A stretch of DNA of 32,681 nucleotides from Porphyromonadaceae bacterium UBA7180. GTDB taxonomy: Bacteria > Bacteroidota > Bacteroidia > Bacteroidales > Muribaculaceae. The DNA lies in the NCBI GenBank assembly GCA_002491165.1, contig DKVK01000031.1, positions 1-32,681 on the forward strand. The letters run 5' to 3'. The notes beneath the pieces are model-generated. The model ran no database searches and had not been told where the DNA came from. It worked only from the letters and a program-made list of their open reading frames with translations. Position numbers and translations under genes: made by a program. Positions 8,448-15,864 of this stretch are shown in pieces (within the stretch, counting starts at the first letter, position 1; each line of letters begins with the position of its first letter).

Positions 8448-9260
8448 ATGAACAAGGAAGTCGCCATATTGATGTCCACGTACAACGGGGAGCGGTTCCT
8501 TGCCGAGCAGATTGAGTCGCTGCTCGCGCAGACCCACGTCCGCTGGCGGCTCTATATCCGCGACGACGGTTCTACGGACGGCACTCTCGCCATCTTGCGC
8601 CGTTACGCCGCGCGCGACCCGCGCATCCTGCTCTGCGACGATCCCAAGCCGCACCGCGGAGTGCGCGACAGCTTCCTCTGGTTGCTCCGCCACGTCGAGG
8701 AAGACCGCTACATGTTCTGCGACCAGGACGATGTCTGGCTTCCCGAAAAGATAGCCGTCAGCCTCGTCGCGCTCCCCCCCGACGAGGAAACTCCGGCGCT
8801 CGTCTGCACCGACTTGAAAGTCACAGATCAAGACCTGAACGTGACAGAAGAGTCTATGTGGCGCGCCAACCATACCGCCGACATTGCCCTGCGACCGGAG
8901 TTCCTGCGCGTGGCGGCGATGTATCCCGGCTGCACAATGCTCTTCAACCGCGCCGCACGCGACGCCGTGCTGGAGAACGACCGTTTCCCCGGCATTATCC
9001 ACGACCAGGCGGTTTCCCTCTCCGTCCTGAAAGCCGGCGGAAGCATCATCCCGCTGCCGCAGGCCACAATCCTTTACCGGCAGCACGACGGCAATGCCAT
9101 CGGCACCGCAGCCTCGAAAGGGTACGTGCGCCGCAAACTGGCATCGCTCGCCACAGTTTGGCGTGAAAACCGGAAGTATTACCAAACGGTGCATTCTTTC
9201 CTCGGAATGCCGCTGCGCGAGTTCTTAACCTTGAAACTTAGACACTTGCTAAAATACTGA
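8448..9260 (+). CDS. GT2-family glycosyltransferase (rhamnosyltransferase-like)
   Basis: The protein has 270 residues and a GT-A fold. It has the start motif MSTYNGERFL (9-18), the nucleotide-binding RDDGSTDGT (38-46) and DQDDVW (92-97), where the metal-binding DxD lies. The DQDD form is typical of RfbF/RfbG-like rhamnosyltransferases, but donor specificity cannot be fixed from motifs. There is no membrane span, so it should act at the cytoplasmic face. Composition is GC-rich again, unlike the two genes before it. It is followed after 9 bp by a second GT2 gene with the same motifs. Confidence 0.85.
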   Translation: MNKEVAILMSTYNGERFLAEQIESLLAQTHVRWRLYIRDDGSTDGTLAILRRYAARDPRILLCDDPKPHRGVRDSFLWLLRHVEEDRYMFCDQDDVWLPEKIAVSLVALPPDEETPALVCTDLKVTDQDLNVTEESMWRANHTADIALRPEFLRVAAMYPGCTMLFNRAARDAVLENDRFPGIIHDQAVSLSVLKAGGSIIPLPQATILYRQHDGNAIGTAASKGYVRRKLASLATVWRENRKYYQTVHSFLGMPLREFLTLKLRHLLKY

Positions 9261-9269
9261 GAGAACGAG

Positions 9270-9980
9270 ATGATAAGCGTCTGCATGGCAACATACAACG
9301 GCGAGCGCTACCTGCGGCGGCAGGTAGAGTCGATACTCTCGCAACTTGCCGACGTCGACGAGCTGATAGTCTCCGACGACGGCTCGACGGACGGCACCCC
9401 CGCGCTGCTCGAATCGCTGGCCGACCCGCGCCTGCGCATCCTGCACAACAATGGGAAACGCGGCGTAAACGCCAACTTCGACAACGCCCTGCGCCACGCC
9501 AAGGGCGACTATATCTTCCTCGCCGACCAGGACGACGTGTGGCTCCCCGGTAAAGTGTCGCGCTGTCTGCGCGAACTACAGGAGCATATCTGCGTGGTGC
9601 ACGACGCCTTCATCACCGACGGCAACCTGCAGATGAGCGGCGCAACGCTCTTTTCCGTGACCGGAACGCCACACCCCGGAGTGTGGCGCAACATAATGCG
9701 CAACAGTTTCACCGGCTGCTGCATGGCCTTCCGCGCCGAACTGCTCCGCCATGCCACACCGATACCATCCGCCGGAGGCTTCTACCACGACCAATGGCTC
9801 GGACTCGTGGCACTGCGCCACGGAACCGTCGCGGCCATCACCGAGCCGCTCATCCTCTTCCGCCGCAACGATTCCTCCGCCTCCTCGGCCGGCTGCAAAA
9901 GTCGGCTCTCACTGTTCCGAAAGTTAAAATACCGGGCAATGCTCGCCGCCACGCTATGCCCGCAATTCTTCAGAAAATGA
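9270..9980 (+). CDS. GT2-family glycosyltransferase (rhamnosyltransferase-like)
   Basis: The protein has 236 residues and belongs to the same subfamily as its upstream neighbour. Motifs are MATYNGERYL (6-15), SDDGSTDGT (35-43) and DQDDVWLPG (86-94). An acceptor-side motif YHDQW is present near residue 172. It is rather short for the family but has all core motifs. Its TGA overlaps the ATG of the next gene (ATGA at 9977-9980), which points to translational coupling. The two DQDD enzymes in a row may be an old duplication that has since diverged. Sugar and linkage are unknown. Confidence 0.85.
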   Translation: MISVCMATYNGERYLRRQVESILSQLADVDELIVSDDGSTDGTPALLESLADPRLRILHNNGKRGVNANFDNALRHAKGDYIFLADQDDVWLPGKVSRCLRELQEHICVVHDAFITDGNLQMSGATLFSVTGTPHPGVWRNIMRNSFTGCCMAFRAELLRHATPIPSAGGFYHDQWLGLVALRHGTVAAITEPLILFRRNDSSASSAGCKSRLSLFRKLKYRAMLAATLCPQFFRK

Positions 9981-10801
9981 CCAACGCCTCGGTAGTGACA
10001 TATCTTACTGACGCCGGCGAGCTCAGCCATCTGCTCCGGTGCCTCTCACAGAGCAGCATCGACCACGTGCTGGTGGTGGACCACTCCCCCACGGATTCGC
10101 TTAAGGAAATAGTACTCTCCTTCCCCTCCACGGAATATCTCAAGGCGCCGAACCAGGGCTATGGCACGGGCCACAACCGCGCCCTGCGCCGTTCGCTCGA
10201 AGAGGGTGCCGACTTCCACCTCGTGGTGAACCCCGATGTCTTCTGGGAAGGCGACATCATAGCCCGCGCCGTAGCTTTCATGGAAAACCATGCCCGCTGC
10301 GGACTGGTGATGCCCAAAATCCTGTATCCCGACGGCCGCCTGCAATACCTCTGCAAGCTGCTCCCCACGCCGGCCGACCTCTTCATTCGCCGTTTCATAC
10401 CCTCGCAAAAATTCCGCGCCAGAGCCGCACACCGCTTCGAGCTGCGCGATTCGGGCTATGACCACGTGATGAACGTCCCGTTCCTCTCCGGCTGCTTCAT
10501 GTTGATGCGCTGCGACGCCCTGCGCCAGGTGGGAATTTTCGACGAGCGATATTTCATGTACGCCGAAGACCTTGACCTCTGCCGACGCATAGGGGAACAC
10601 TGGGACACCATATTCTTCCCCGACGTGGAAGCCTGCCACGACTATGCCGCAGGCAGCTATCACGACCGCCGGTTGCTGCGCATACACATAGCCAGCTTGG
10701 TGAAATACTTCAACAAATGGGGATGGTTTTTCGACCGTCGTCGCCGCGCCGCCAACAGCCGTTGCCTGCGCGCTTTGCGGCAAAAGGAACCGGCAGAATG
10801 A
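9977..10801 (+). CDS. GT2-family glycosyltransferase, WbbL-like (paralogue 1)
   Basis: The protein has 274 residues. The start at 9977 is chosen because it forms an ATGA overlap with the preceding gene and aligns residue for residue with the paralogue at 10951; the open frame upstream of it is out-of-frame shadow. It has an N-terminal VTYLTD, an APNQGYGTGHN segment, NPDV (85-88) as the metal-binding region, and YAEDLDLCRRI with E197-D198-L199-D200. These are the landmarks of WbbL-type rhamnosyltransferases. It lacks membrane spans and should act on the lipid-linked repeat unit. More than half of its residues match the next gene by eye. Confidence 0.85.
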   Translation: MTNASVVTYLTDAGELSHLLRCLSQSSIDHVLVVDHSPTDSLKEIVLSFPSTEYLKAPNQGYGTGHNRALRRSLEEGADFHLVVNPDVFWEGDIIARAVAFMENHARCGLVMPKILYPDGRLQYLCKLLPTPADLFIRRFIPSQKFRARAAHRFELRDSGYDHVMNVPFLSGCFMLMRCDALRQVGIFDERYFMYAEDLDLCRRIGEHWDTIFFPDVEACHDYAAGSYHDRRLLRIHIASLVKYFNKWGWFFDRRRRAANSRCLRALRQKEPAE

Positions 10802-10819
10802 CCGCTCCCGCTTGTTTTA

Positions 10820-10851
10820 TTTGGTTGTTTCAATTTAATTTGCTAATTTTG
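10820..10851 (+). promoter_or_regulatory. Promoter of the second WbbL-like glycosyltransferase
   Basis: TTTG (10820-10823), 20 bases, then TAATTTTG (10844-10851) is an exact match to the Bacteroidetes promoter, in an AT-rich pocket of otherwise GC-rich DNA. Transcription would start near 10855, about 96 nt before the ATG at 10951. It argues against the alternative start at 10798 for that gene. Confidence 0.75.
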
Positions 10852-10950
10852 CACGGAGTTTTCTCTCTTCACACCTCAGGCACCGCGGCACTGACCTGCC
10901 GACACCGCTGCGGGGAACCCCTCATCTCTCCCCTTGCTTTTCGACACACA

Positions 10951-11766
10951 ATGATCAACGCTTCGATAGTGACATACCTTACCGACCCCGACGAGCTGCG
11001 CACAATCCTCGGCGACCTCGCCGAAAGCTCCGTCCGGACGGTCTATGTGGTGGACCATTCCCCCACCGATGCGTTGCGCCCCGTAGCGGAAGAATACCCC
11101 AAGGCCGTCTACGAGAAAGCTCCCAACCTCGGCTACGGCACCGGCCACAACCGGGCCATCCGCCGCTCGCTCGAAGAGGAGGCCGACTACCACCTCGTGG
11201 TCAACGCCGACGTAAAGTGGGACGGCGACGTCCCCGGCGCGCTGGCGAGCTTCATGGACAGCCGCCCACAGTGCGGGATGGTCACCCCCAAGGTACGCTA
11301 CCCCAACGGCAGCATACAGTATGTCTGCCGGCTGCTGCCGCGCCCCGTCGACCTGCTGATACGCCGGTTCGTGCCCATCAAGAAGCTGCAGCGACGCATC
11401 TGCGACCGATACGAACTCCGCGAGTTCGACTACGACACCCTCATGAACATCCCTGTGCTTCCCGGCAGCTTCATGTTCCTGCGCTGCGAGACACTGCGCG
11501 ACGTCGGAATCTTCGACCAGCGCTACTTCATGTACGCCGAAGACATGGACCTCTGCCGGCGCATACGCAGCCGATGGGAAACAATCTTCTATCCCGGAGT
11601 GACGGTCTACCACACCTTCGCGCGCGAGAGCACGCACAACTTCAAGCTGATGGTCTACCACGCCGTCAGCATAGTGAAATACTTCAACAAATGGGGCTGG
11701 CTCTTCGACTCCGAGCGCAAACGCGCAAACAGCGAAATCCTGCGCCAAATCCGCTCCGGAAAGTAA
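10951..11766 (+). CDS. GT2-family glycosyltransferase, WbbL-like (paralogue 2)
   Basis: The protein has 271 residues and is a tandem paralogue of the gene before it. Motif positions are identical: N85-A86-D87 and E197-D198-M199-D200. The frame is open upstream to 10717, including an ATGA overlap at 10798. I choose 10951 because MINASIVTYLTD matches the paralogue's first residues and because a promoter lies within the upstream stretch. Differences concentrate in the middle and C-terminal regions that usually contact the acceptor, so the two enzymes may add similar sugars to different acceptors. It is the last plus-strand gene of the cluster. Its 3' end faces the flippase. Confidence 0.85.
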   Translation: MINASIVTYLTDPDELRTILGDLAESSVRTVYVVDHSPTDALRPVAEEYPKAVYEKAPNLGYGTGHNRAIRRSLEEEADYHLVVNADVKWDGDVPGALASFMDSRPQCGMVTPKVRYPNGSIQYVCRLLPRPVDLLIRRFVPIKKLQRRICDRYELREFDYDTLMNIPVLPGSFMFLRCETLRDVGIFDQRYFMYAEDMDLCRRIRSRWETIFYPGVTVYHTFARESTHNFKLMVYHAVSIVKYFNKWGWLFDSERKRANSEILRQIRSGK

Positions 11767-11787
11767 TCTGTCTCCCCGCAATAAATC

Positions 11788-11896
11788 TTATAAGTCTTAT
11801 ATTTTTTATAACTCTTACAAGCCTGATAAGCCTAATATGCCCTATAAGCCCGCAGGCTATCGGGAGGTTTATTGGGCCTATTCGGCCTATGAGGCC
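11788..11896. repeat. Degenerate 9-bp tandem repeat array between convergent genes
   Basis: Seven consecutive 9-base units fill 11788-11850: TTATAAGTC, TTATATTTT, TTATAACTC, TTACAAGCC, TGATAAGCC, TAATATGCC, CTATAAGCC. After a break, three more follow at 11870-11896: TATTGGGCC, TATTCGGCC, TATGAGGCC. The array fills almost the entire gap between the glycosyltransferase and the flippase, whose 3' ends converge here. I see no standard terminator. Because the period is three codons, short shadow frames across it give Leu-Ile-Arg type triplets; these are not genes. Confidence 0.85.
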
Positions 11897-11901
11897 ATAC
11901 G

Positions 11902-13416
11902 TCAGTGTTTCAGCTTGGCGAGCAGGGCGCTGCGTTGCGGTGCAGTCAGGCCTATGAACCATACGGAGGGAAGGTAGAAGAGTATCCATATCCCTGTGGT
12001 GGCGAAGAGGCGCGCCAGAGCGCCTTCGACGGGCAGCCGGGAGGTTACCGCCGACGTGGCACCGACGGCTATAACAGTCACTGTCAGCGACGGGAGCAGC
12101 GTCTGCATCGTGAACATTCCGGCTCGGACGCCGGCAAGCCGCTGCTGGTACCACATTCGCGCAAGCAGTATCAGAATTTCCACGCCGCACTTCACTATCA
12201 GCGCCCACATCGGTGCCAGGCCGCACGCAAACAGCACCCAACTGACACCGATAGTCAGGAATACCAGCGCGCTGACGGCAAACTGGTAGTTGCGGATTCG
12301 CCCCGTGGCCATGTTCACCGAATCGGGGATGATACTAAGCGCGGCGATGAGCGTCTGCACCACCGTCAGCACACAGAAAAGGGGCGCCAACGGCGGCAGC
12401 TTCGCCCCGAGCCACAGCCGCAGCAATTCGTTTATATTCAGCACCATCGGCACCGCCATGAGCAACATCAGGAAGTACGAGGCCTTCGACATTCCGGTCA
12501 CCAAGGCGCGCATCTCCTCCAGTTGCCCGGATGCATAGTCCTTGGTGATACGCGGCGTTGCGGCCTTGGAGAGGTTGACCACCGTAATCCACAGCGCGGC
12601 GTGCGCCTGCAGCGAGATGCCGTAAGCGGCGTTGACATCCACGCCGAAATAGACGTTCATCAGCAGGTTGAGCCCCTGGATAGCCGTCATCGAAGCCAGG
12701 GAGCCGAACACGTTCCAGCCGCAAAAAGAGGCCATCTCCCGCGCCAACTGCCGGTCGTGCGGCCGGTGAATCCGAGCGAAGCCGAATTTCCGCCGGCTGT
12801 AGAGCACATACGCCAGGCAGATGACCCCCTGCGCTCCGAACGTCAGCGCGCCGTAGGCCGCCAGCCGCCCCGACCCGAAGAGCGGCAGCAGGAACACTAT
12901 CCCTAAGAGTACGAACGCCTCCAAAAGGCACACCACGGCGTAGAACCGCATCTTCTCGGCCGCAACGATGGCCGACTCGTAGGGCATCCTCACCATGTCC
13001 ACCAGCAGTGTGGCGATGCAGAACTGGAAGACGACTGCAGCCTGTCCCTCCATCCCCTGAGGCACCTGCATACGGCACTTCAGGAACCAGAGGCCGCCGC
13101 TTTCGAGCGCCAGCGTCACCACCAGCCCCATGACCAGGAAGAAGAAGAAGGCGATGCTGAAAATCTCCGTCAGACGCCGCGAGCCGCGCCCCATGTCGTA
13201 GGTCAGGAAACGTTGCGTGGCCGACACCAGCGTGGGGTTCACCACCGTGAAGGCGGAGACGAGTGCCGTCACGGCCGTCCAGATACCGTAGTCGGAGACC
13301 CCGAGGGTCTCCAGCACCACGCGCACCGTGTACAGCCGCACCACCATCATCACCGCCATGCGGATATAGAGATACAGCGTATTTTTGGCAATCCTGCCGT
13401 TGTCGCTCTCGCTCAT
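11902..13416 (-). CDS. Wzx-type polysaccharide flippase (MOP superfamily)
   Basis: The protein has 504 residues with about 12-14 hydrophobic spans. It begins with the signature RIAKNTLYLYIRM, then VVRLYTVRVVLETLGVSDYGIW, as in O-antigen and capsule flippases of Bacteroidetes. It should move the undecaprenyl-linked repeat unit across the inner membrane to the polymerase. The start is ATG at 13416. An in-frame TTG at 13434 was rejected because it lies inside the promoter and the family starts just before the conserved RIAKNT. The gene is transcribed toward the glycosyltransferases and away from the U32 gene, on its own promoter. Being separately controlled from the rest of the cluster is unusual. 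Confidence 0.9.
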   Translation of the reverse strand: MSESDNGRIAKNTLYLYIRMAVMMVVRLYTVRVVLETLGVSDYGIWTAVTALVSAFTVVNPTLVSATQRFLTYDMGRGSRRLTEIFSIAFFFFLVMGLVVTLALESGGLWFLKCRMQVPQGMEGQAAVVFQFCIATLLVDMVRMPYESAIVAAEKMRFYAVVCLLEAFVLLGIVFLLPLFGSGRLAAYGALTFGAQGVICLAYVLYSRRKFGFARIHRPHDRQLAREMASFCGWNVFGSLASMTAIQGLNLLMNVYFGVDVNAAYGISLQAHAALWITVVNLSKAATPRITKDYASGQLEEMRALVTGMSKASYFLMLLMAVPMVLNINELLRLWLGAKLPPLAPLFCVLTVVQTLIAALSIIPDSVNMATGRIRNYQFAVSALVFLTIGVSWVLFACGLAPMWALIVKCGVEILILLARMWYQQRLAGVRAGMFTMQTLLPSLTVTVIAVGATSAVTSRLPVEGALARLFATTGIWILFYLPSVWFIGLTAPQRSALLAKLKH

Positions 13417-13421
13417 ATCTG

Positions 13422-13452
13422 CAAAATTACACAATAATCCTTACACTGCAAA
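13422..13452 (-). promoter_or_regulatory. Promoter of the flippase gene (near-leaderless)
   Basis: On the minus strand the sequence is TTTG (13452-13449), 19 bases, then TAATTTTG (13429-13422). The final G lies only 5 bases before the ATG at 13416, so the transcript should begin within a few bases of the start codon. Confidence 0.7.
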
Positions 13453-13459
13453 ACGCGTT

Positions 13460-13491
13460 TTTGGCCGTGACGGGATTTTTTGTTAATTTTG
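13460..13491 (+). promoter_or_regulatory. Promoter of the U32-family gene (near-leaderless)
   Basis: TTTG (13460-13463), 20 bases, then TAATTTTG (13484-13491) is an exact match. The G lies 5 bases before the ATG at 13497, so little or no leader is expected. It is back to back with the flippase promoter; the two -33 boxes are 7 bases apart. Confidence 0.75.
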
Positions 13492-13496
13492 CGGTT

Positions 13497-14738
13497 ATGA
13501 AACGCGAGGATTTTGAAATCATGGCTCCCGTGGGTAGCTGGGAGTCGCTCTCTACCGCCCTGCAGTCGGGCGCCGACGCCGTGTATTTCGGCATCGAAGG
13601 CCTGAACATGCGCTCACGCTCGAGCGCAAACTTCACCGCCGATGACATGGCTGAAATAGTGGCGCGTTGCCAAGAGGCCGGCGTCAAGACCTACCTCACC
13701 GTCAACACTATCATCTACGACGAGGACACCGACCTGATGCACACCATCATAGACCGTGCGCGGCAGGCAGGCGTCACCGCTATCATAGCCGCCGACATGG
13801 CCGCCATCCTCTACGCCCGCTCCATCGGCGTGGAGGTGCACATCTCCACGCAGGTCAACGTCACCAATATCGAGACCGTGCGCTGGTACGCGCAGTTCGC
13901 CGACGTCATGGTGCTGGCACGCGAGGTGAACCTCGGGCAGGTGGCACGCATCGCCCGCGCCATCCGTGAGGAGAACATCTGCGGTCCGTCGGGGCGGCAG
14001 GTGCGCATCGAGATGTTCTGCCACGGCGCCCTCTGCATGGCCGTCAGCGGCAAGTGCTACCTCTCGCTCCACCAGATGAACTCCAGCGCCAACCGCGGAG
14101 CCTGTAACCAGATTTGCCGCCGCTCTTACACCGTCACCGACCGCGAGACCGGAGATGAGCTGGCCATAGAAAACCAATACATCATGTCGCCCAAAGACCT
14201 GAAGACCATCCATTTCCTCAACAAGATGGTGGATGCCGGCGTCTCCATCTTCAAGATAGAGGGACGCGCCCGCGGTCCGGAATACGTCAAGGAGGTAGTG
14301 GACTGCTACGACCGGGCATTGCGTGCCATCTGCGATGGCACTTATTCCGATGCCCTGGTTGCGGAATGGGAGGCGCGGCTGGCCAAAATCTTCAACCGCG
14401 GTTTCTGGGACGGCTACTACCTGGGGCAGCGGCTCGGTGAATGGAGCCCGCACTACGGCTCGTCGGCCACACGCACCAAGCGGTATGTGGCCAAGGCCAC
14501 GCGCTATTTCCCGCGCCTGGGGGTAGGGGAGTTCCGCCTCGAGGCCGGAGAGCTGCATCCCGGCGACGAGGTGGTGCTCATAGGCAAGACCACCGGCACG
14601 CTGATTTTCAACATCGAGCAGTTGCGCCTCGACGTGGACCCTGTGCCGGAAGTGCGCAAGGGAGATCTCTTCTCCATGCCAGTCCCGGAAAAAATACGCC
14701 CCGGCGACCGTCTGTACCTCTGGCAGCAAAATGAATAA
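13497..14738 (+). CDS. U32-family protein, TrhP/RlhA-like (probable RNA hydroxylation)
   Basis: The protein has 413 residues. It was long annotated as a collagenase-like peptidase. Characterised members (TrhP, RlhA) take part in prephenate-dependent hydroxylation of tRNA U34 or 23S rRNA. Motifs include an N-terminal MAPVGSWESL, GADAVYFG, a TIM-barrel-like core, and the U32 signature around FCHGALCMAVSGKCYLS. The cysteines C180, C187, C203 and C207 (the last two in RGACNQICRR) are spaced as iron-sulfur ligands. A C-terminal beta-barrel domain follows (about 330-413). I chose ATG at 13497 because conserved sequence begins there and the promoter sits just upstream; the longer frame runs through the promoter. 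It is monocistronic by context. Whether tRNA or rRNA is the target is not decided here. Confidence 0.85.
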   Translation: MKREDFEIMAPVGSWESLSTALQSGADAVYFGIEGLNMRSRSSANFTADDMAEIVARCQEAGVKTYLTVNTIIYDEDTDLMHTIIDRARQAGVTAIIAADMAAILYARSIGVEVHISTQVNVTNIETVRWYAQFADVMVLAREVNLGQVARIARAIREENICGPSGRQVRIEMFCHGALCMAVSGKCYLSLHQMNSSANRGACNQICRRSYTVTDRETGDELAIENQYIMSPKDLKTIHFLNKMVDAGVSIFKIEGRARGPEYVKEVVDCYDRALRAICDGTYSDALVAEWEARLAKIFNRGFWDGYYLGQRLGEWSPHYGSSATRTKRYVAKATRYFPRLGVGEFRLEAGELHPGDEVVLIGKTTGTLIFNIEQLRLDVDPVPEVRKGDLFSMPVPEKIRPGDRLYLWQQNE

Positions 14739-14918
14739 CTCTCCGCGACCACCGGTTATGTTGAAATTTGCAAGCATTTTAACTTTTGCACGGTCAATAT
14801 GCCGCCTGTCGGCCCTCCCTGAACGGTGCTGGCCGGCACTTCACCGTCACTTTGACATCAGCAAACCATCCGACGACACCATTTTCGGCCCGCTTTCTCA
14901 AAAAAAGTTAAAAAATAA
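14739..14918. other. Gene-free spacer after the U32 gene
   Basis: I find no gene and no clear terminator in this stretch. A short frame (14731-14931) lacks any recognisable feature and runs into the next promoter, so I do not call it. Confidence 0.5.
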
Positions 14919-14950
14919 TTTGCTCAATTAAAAAACATATATTACCTTTG
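14919..14950 (+). promoter_or_regulatory. Promoter of the small surface lipoprotein gene
   Basis: TTTG (14919-14922), 20 bases, then TACCTTTG (14943-14950) is an exact match in AT-rich DNA. Initiation near 14954 gives an unusually long leader of about 128 nt. Confidence 0.8.
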
Positions 14951-14953
14951 CCG

Positions 14954-15081
14954 GAAATCTGTATCAACCTTTGAAACGCCCCGCAACGCGAGTACGCCAG
15001 CTAACCTATCAGGATGTCGAACACGGGAACGTAGGCGTGTTTCCCAAAAAATTAAATAACAATAACTTTAAATCATAAATT
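14954..15081 (+). promoter_or_regulatory. Long, potentially structured 5' leader
   Basis: Two pairings that exclude each other are visible. An outer stem joins GAAACGCC (14973-14980) with GGCG-TG-TTTC (15034-15043). A local hairpin joins AACACG (15020-15025) with CGTGTT (15036-15041). The last 35 bases before the ATG are A/T-rich and unstructured. This layout suits a regulatory leader, but I do not recognise a known riboswitch class and no ligand can be suggested. Confidence 0.4.
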
Positions 15082-15609
15082 ATGAAAAGACCCTATCTCT
15101 ATGTATCACTGCTTCTTACAGTGGTATTGGCATCGTTCTCACTTGCTTTCACGTCATGCAACGACGACGATCCCGACGACCAGCCCCTGAACACTTGGTT
15201 CGAGTTCTATTTCCAGAACGAAGAAGGACTCAACCTCCTGAATCCCTCTACTCCGGACAACCTCGTTGGCAAACTCGAGGCAAACCTTACCTACAACGGT
15301 ACTGCTTATAACGTAAACTGGGAAGAATCAGCCGAAAATTACGGTGCCTGCAAGTTCCCTTACGGAACTACTTCCGGCAACTTCTACGGCATTTGGTATG
15401 AAACACATGTCGGCAGTGACAACCACCTCCAGACCGGTTTCTGGAACATGGGCAGCAACTTCGACATCAACTTCACACTCGAACTGCCGCAGTACGACAA
15501 GAAATATGACATCAACTGGAAATTCGACAAGAATTCCCGCCACAACACCATCACTGTCAACGGCACCCACACCCTCACTTCGCCGGAAATGACAATCCTA
15601 CTTCCGTAA
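15082..15609 (+). CDS. Small surface lipoprotein of unknown function
   Basis: The protein has 175 residues. The signal peptide ends in AFTSC with the lipidated Cys at 26. It is followed directly by NDDDPDD, an acidic stretch like the lipoprotein export signal that sends Bacteroidetes lipoproteins to the cell surface. The mature part is rich in Asn, Tyr, Trp and Thr and appears all-beta (alternating polar and aromatic residues such as WFEFYFQNE and DINFTLELPQYDKKYDINWKF). I do not recognise the family. A strong promoter and a long leader precede it. Two hairpins follow before the next lipoprotein gene 255 bp downstream, so the genes may be partly cotranscribed. Confidence 0.7.
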   Translation: MKRPYLYVSLLLTVVLASFSLAFTSCNDDDPDDQPLNTWFEFYFQNEEGLNLLNPSTPDNLVGKLEANLTYNGTAYNVNWEESAENYGACKFPYGTTSGNFYGIWYETHVGSDNHLQTGFWNMGSNFDINFTLELPQYDKKYDINWKFDKNSRHNTITVNGTHTLTSPEMTILLP

Positions 15610-15633
15610 GTAAAATATACATCAGCGCAAACA

Positions 15634-15653
15634 GGATAGCCCTCCGGCTATCC
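15634..15653 (+). terminator. Hairpin after the small lipoprotein gene (possible attenuator)
   Basis: GGATAGCC (15634-15641) and GGCTATCC (15646-15653) form a perfect 8-bp stem with a 4-base loop, 25 bp after the stop codon. There is no T-tract, so it may stabilise the mRNA 3' end rather than terminate. Confidence 0.45.
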
Positions 15654-15660
15654 CTCAGAT

Positions 15661-15701
15661 ACAAAGCCGCGACTCCATTCGGGAGTTGCGGCTTACTTTG
15701 T
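15661..15701. terminator. Strong second hairpin, possible bidirectional terminator
   Basis: AAGCCGCGACTCC (15664-15676) pairs with GGAGTTGCGGCTT (about 15682-15694) with one G-U, loop around ATTCG. The outer ACAAAG/CTTTGT arms extend it. A-rich and T-containing flanks are short. The hairpin may terminate or attenuate read-through to the next gene. Confidence 0.5.
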
Positions 15702-15774
15702 ATTACACAGCCGAATTATAAAACCAATATTGCCGATTTAAGGTTTTTTATTCTCTTTTAACGAAACGGGAGGC

Positions 15775-15786
15775 ACGCCCGGGCGT
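15775..15786. promoter_or_regulatory. Perfect 12-bp palindrome ACGCCCGGGCGT
   Basis: This self-complementary site lies about 80 bp upstream of the large lipoprotein start, in a gap where I found no standard promoter. It could be an operator. That is a guess from symmetry and position only. Confidence 0.25.
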
Positions 15787-15864
15787 TTACTTTTCACTTG
15801 CGGCGCGTGCTTGCGTCCCCTGCCGCTTTCAAATGATTTTTTGACTTATTATAAACATATCAAG

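Noticed and set aside
10798..10950. ATGA-coupled start giving the second WbbL-like enzyme 51 extra residues
   Set aside because: The added residues have no counterpart in the paralogue, and the stretch contains an exact promoter. The start at 10951 aligns with the paralogue's first residue.
11684..11901. Open frames with Leu-Ile-Arg or Ile-Ser-Leu triplet repeats
   Set aside because: They are produced by the 9-bp DNA repeat read in frame, and occur on both strands. They have no other coding character.
13417..13434. TTG start that would extend the flippase by six residues
   Set aside because: The extension lies inside the -7 box of the flippase promoter, and the conserved family sequence begins right after the ATG at 13416.
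14731..14931. 66-residue open frame between the U32 gene and the lipoprotein promoter
   Set aside because: No recognisable domain or signal. It overlaps the -33 box of the next promoter and ends in AT-rich DNA.
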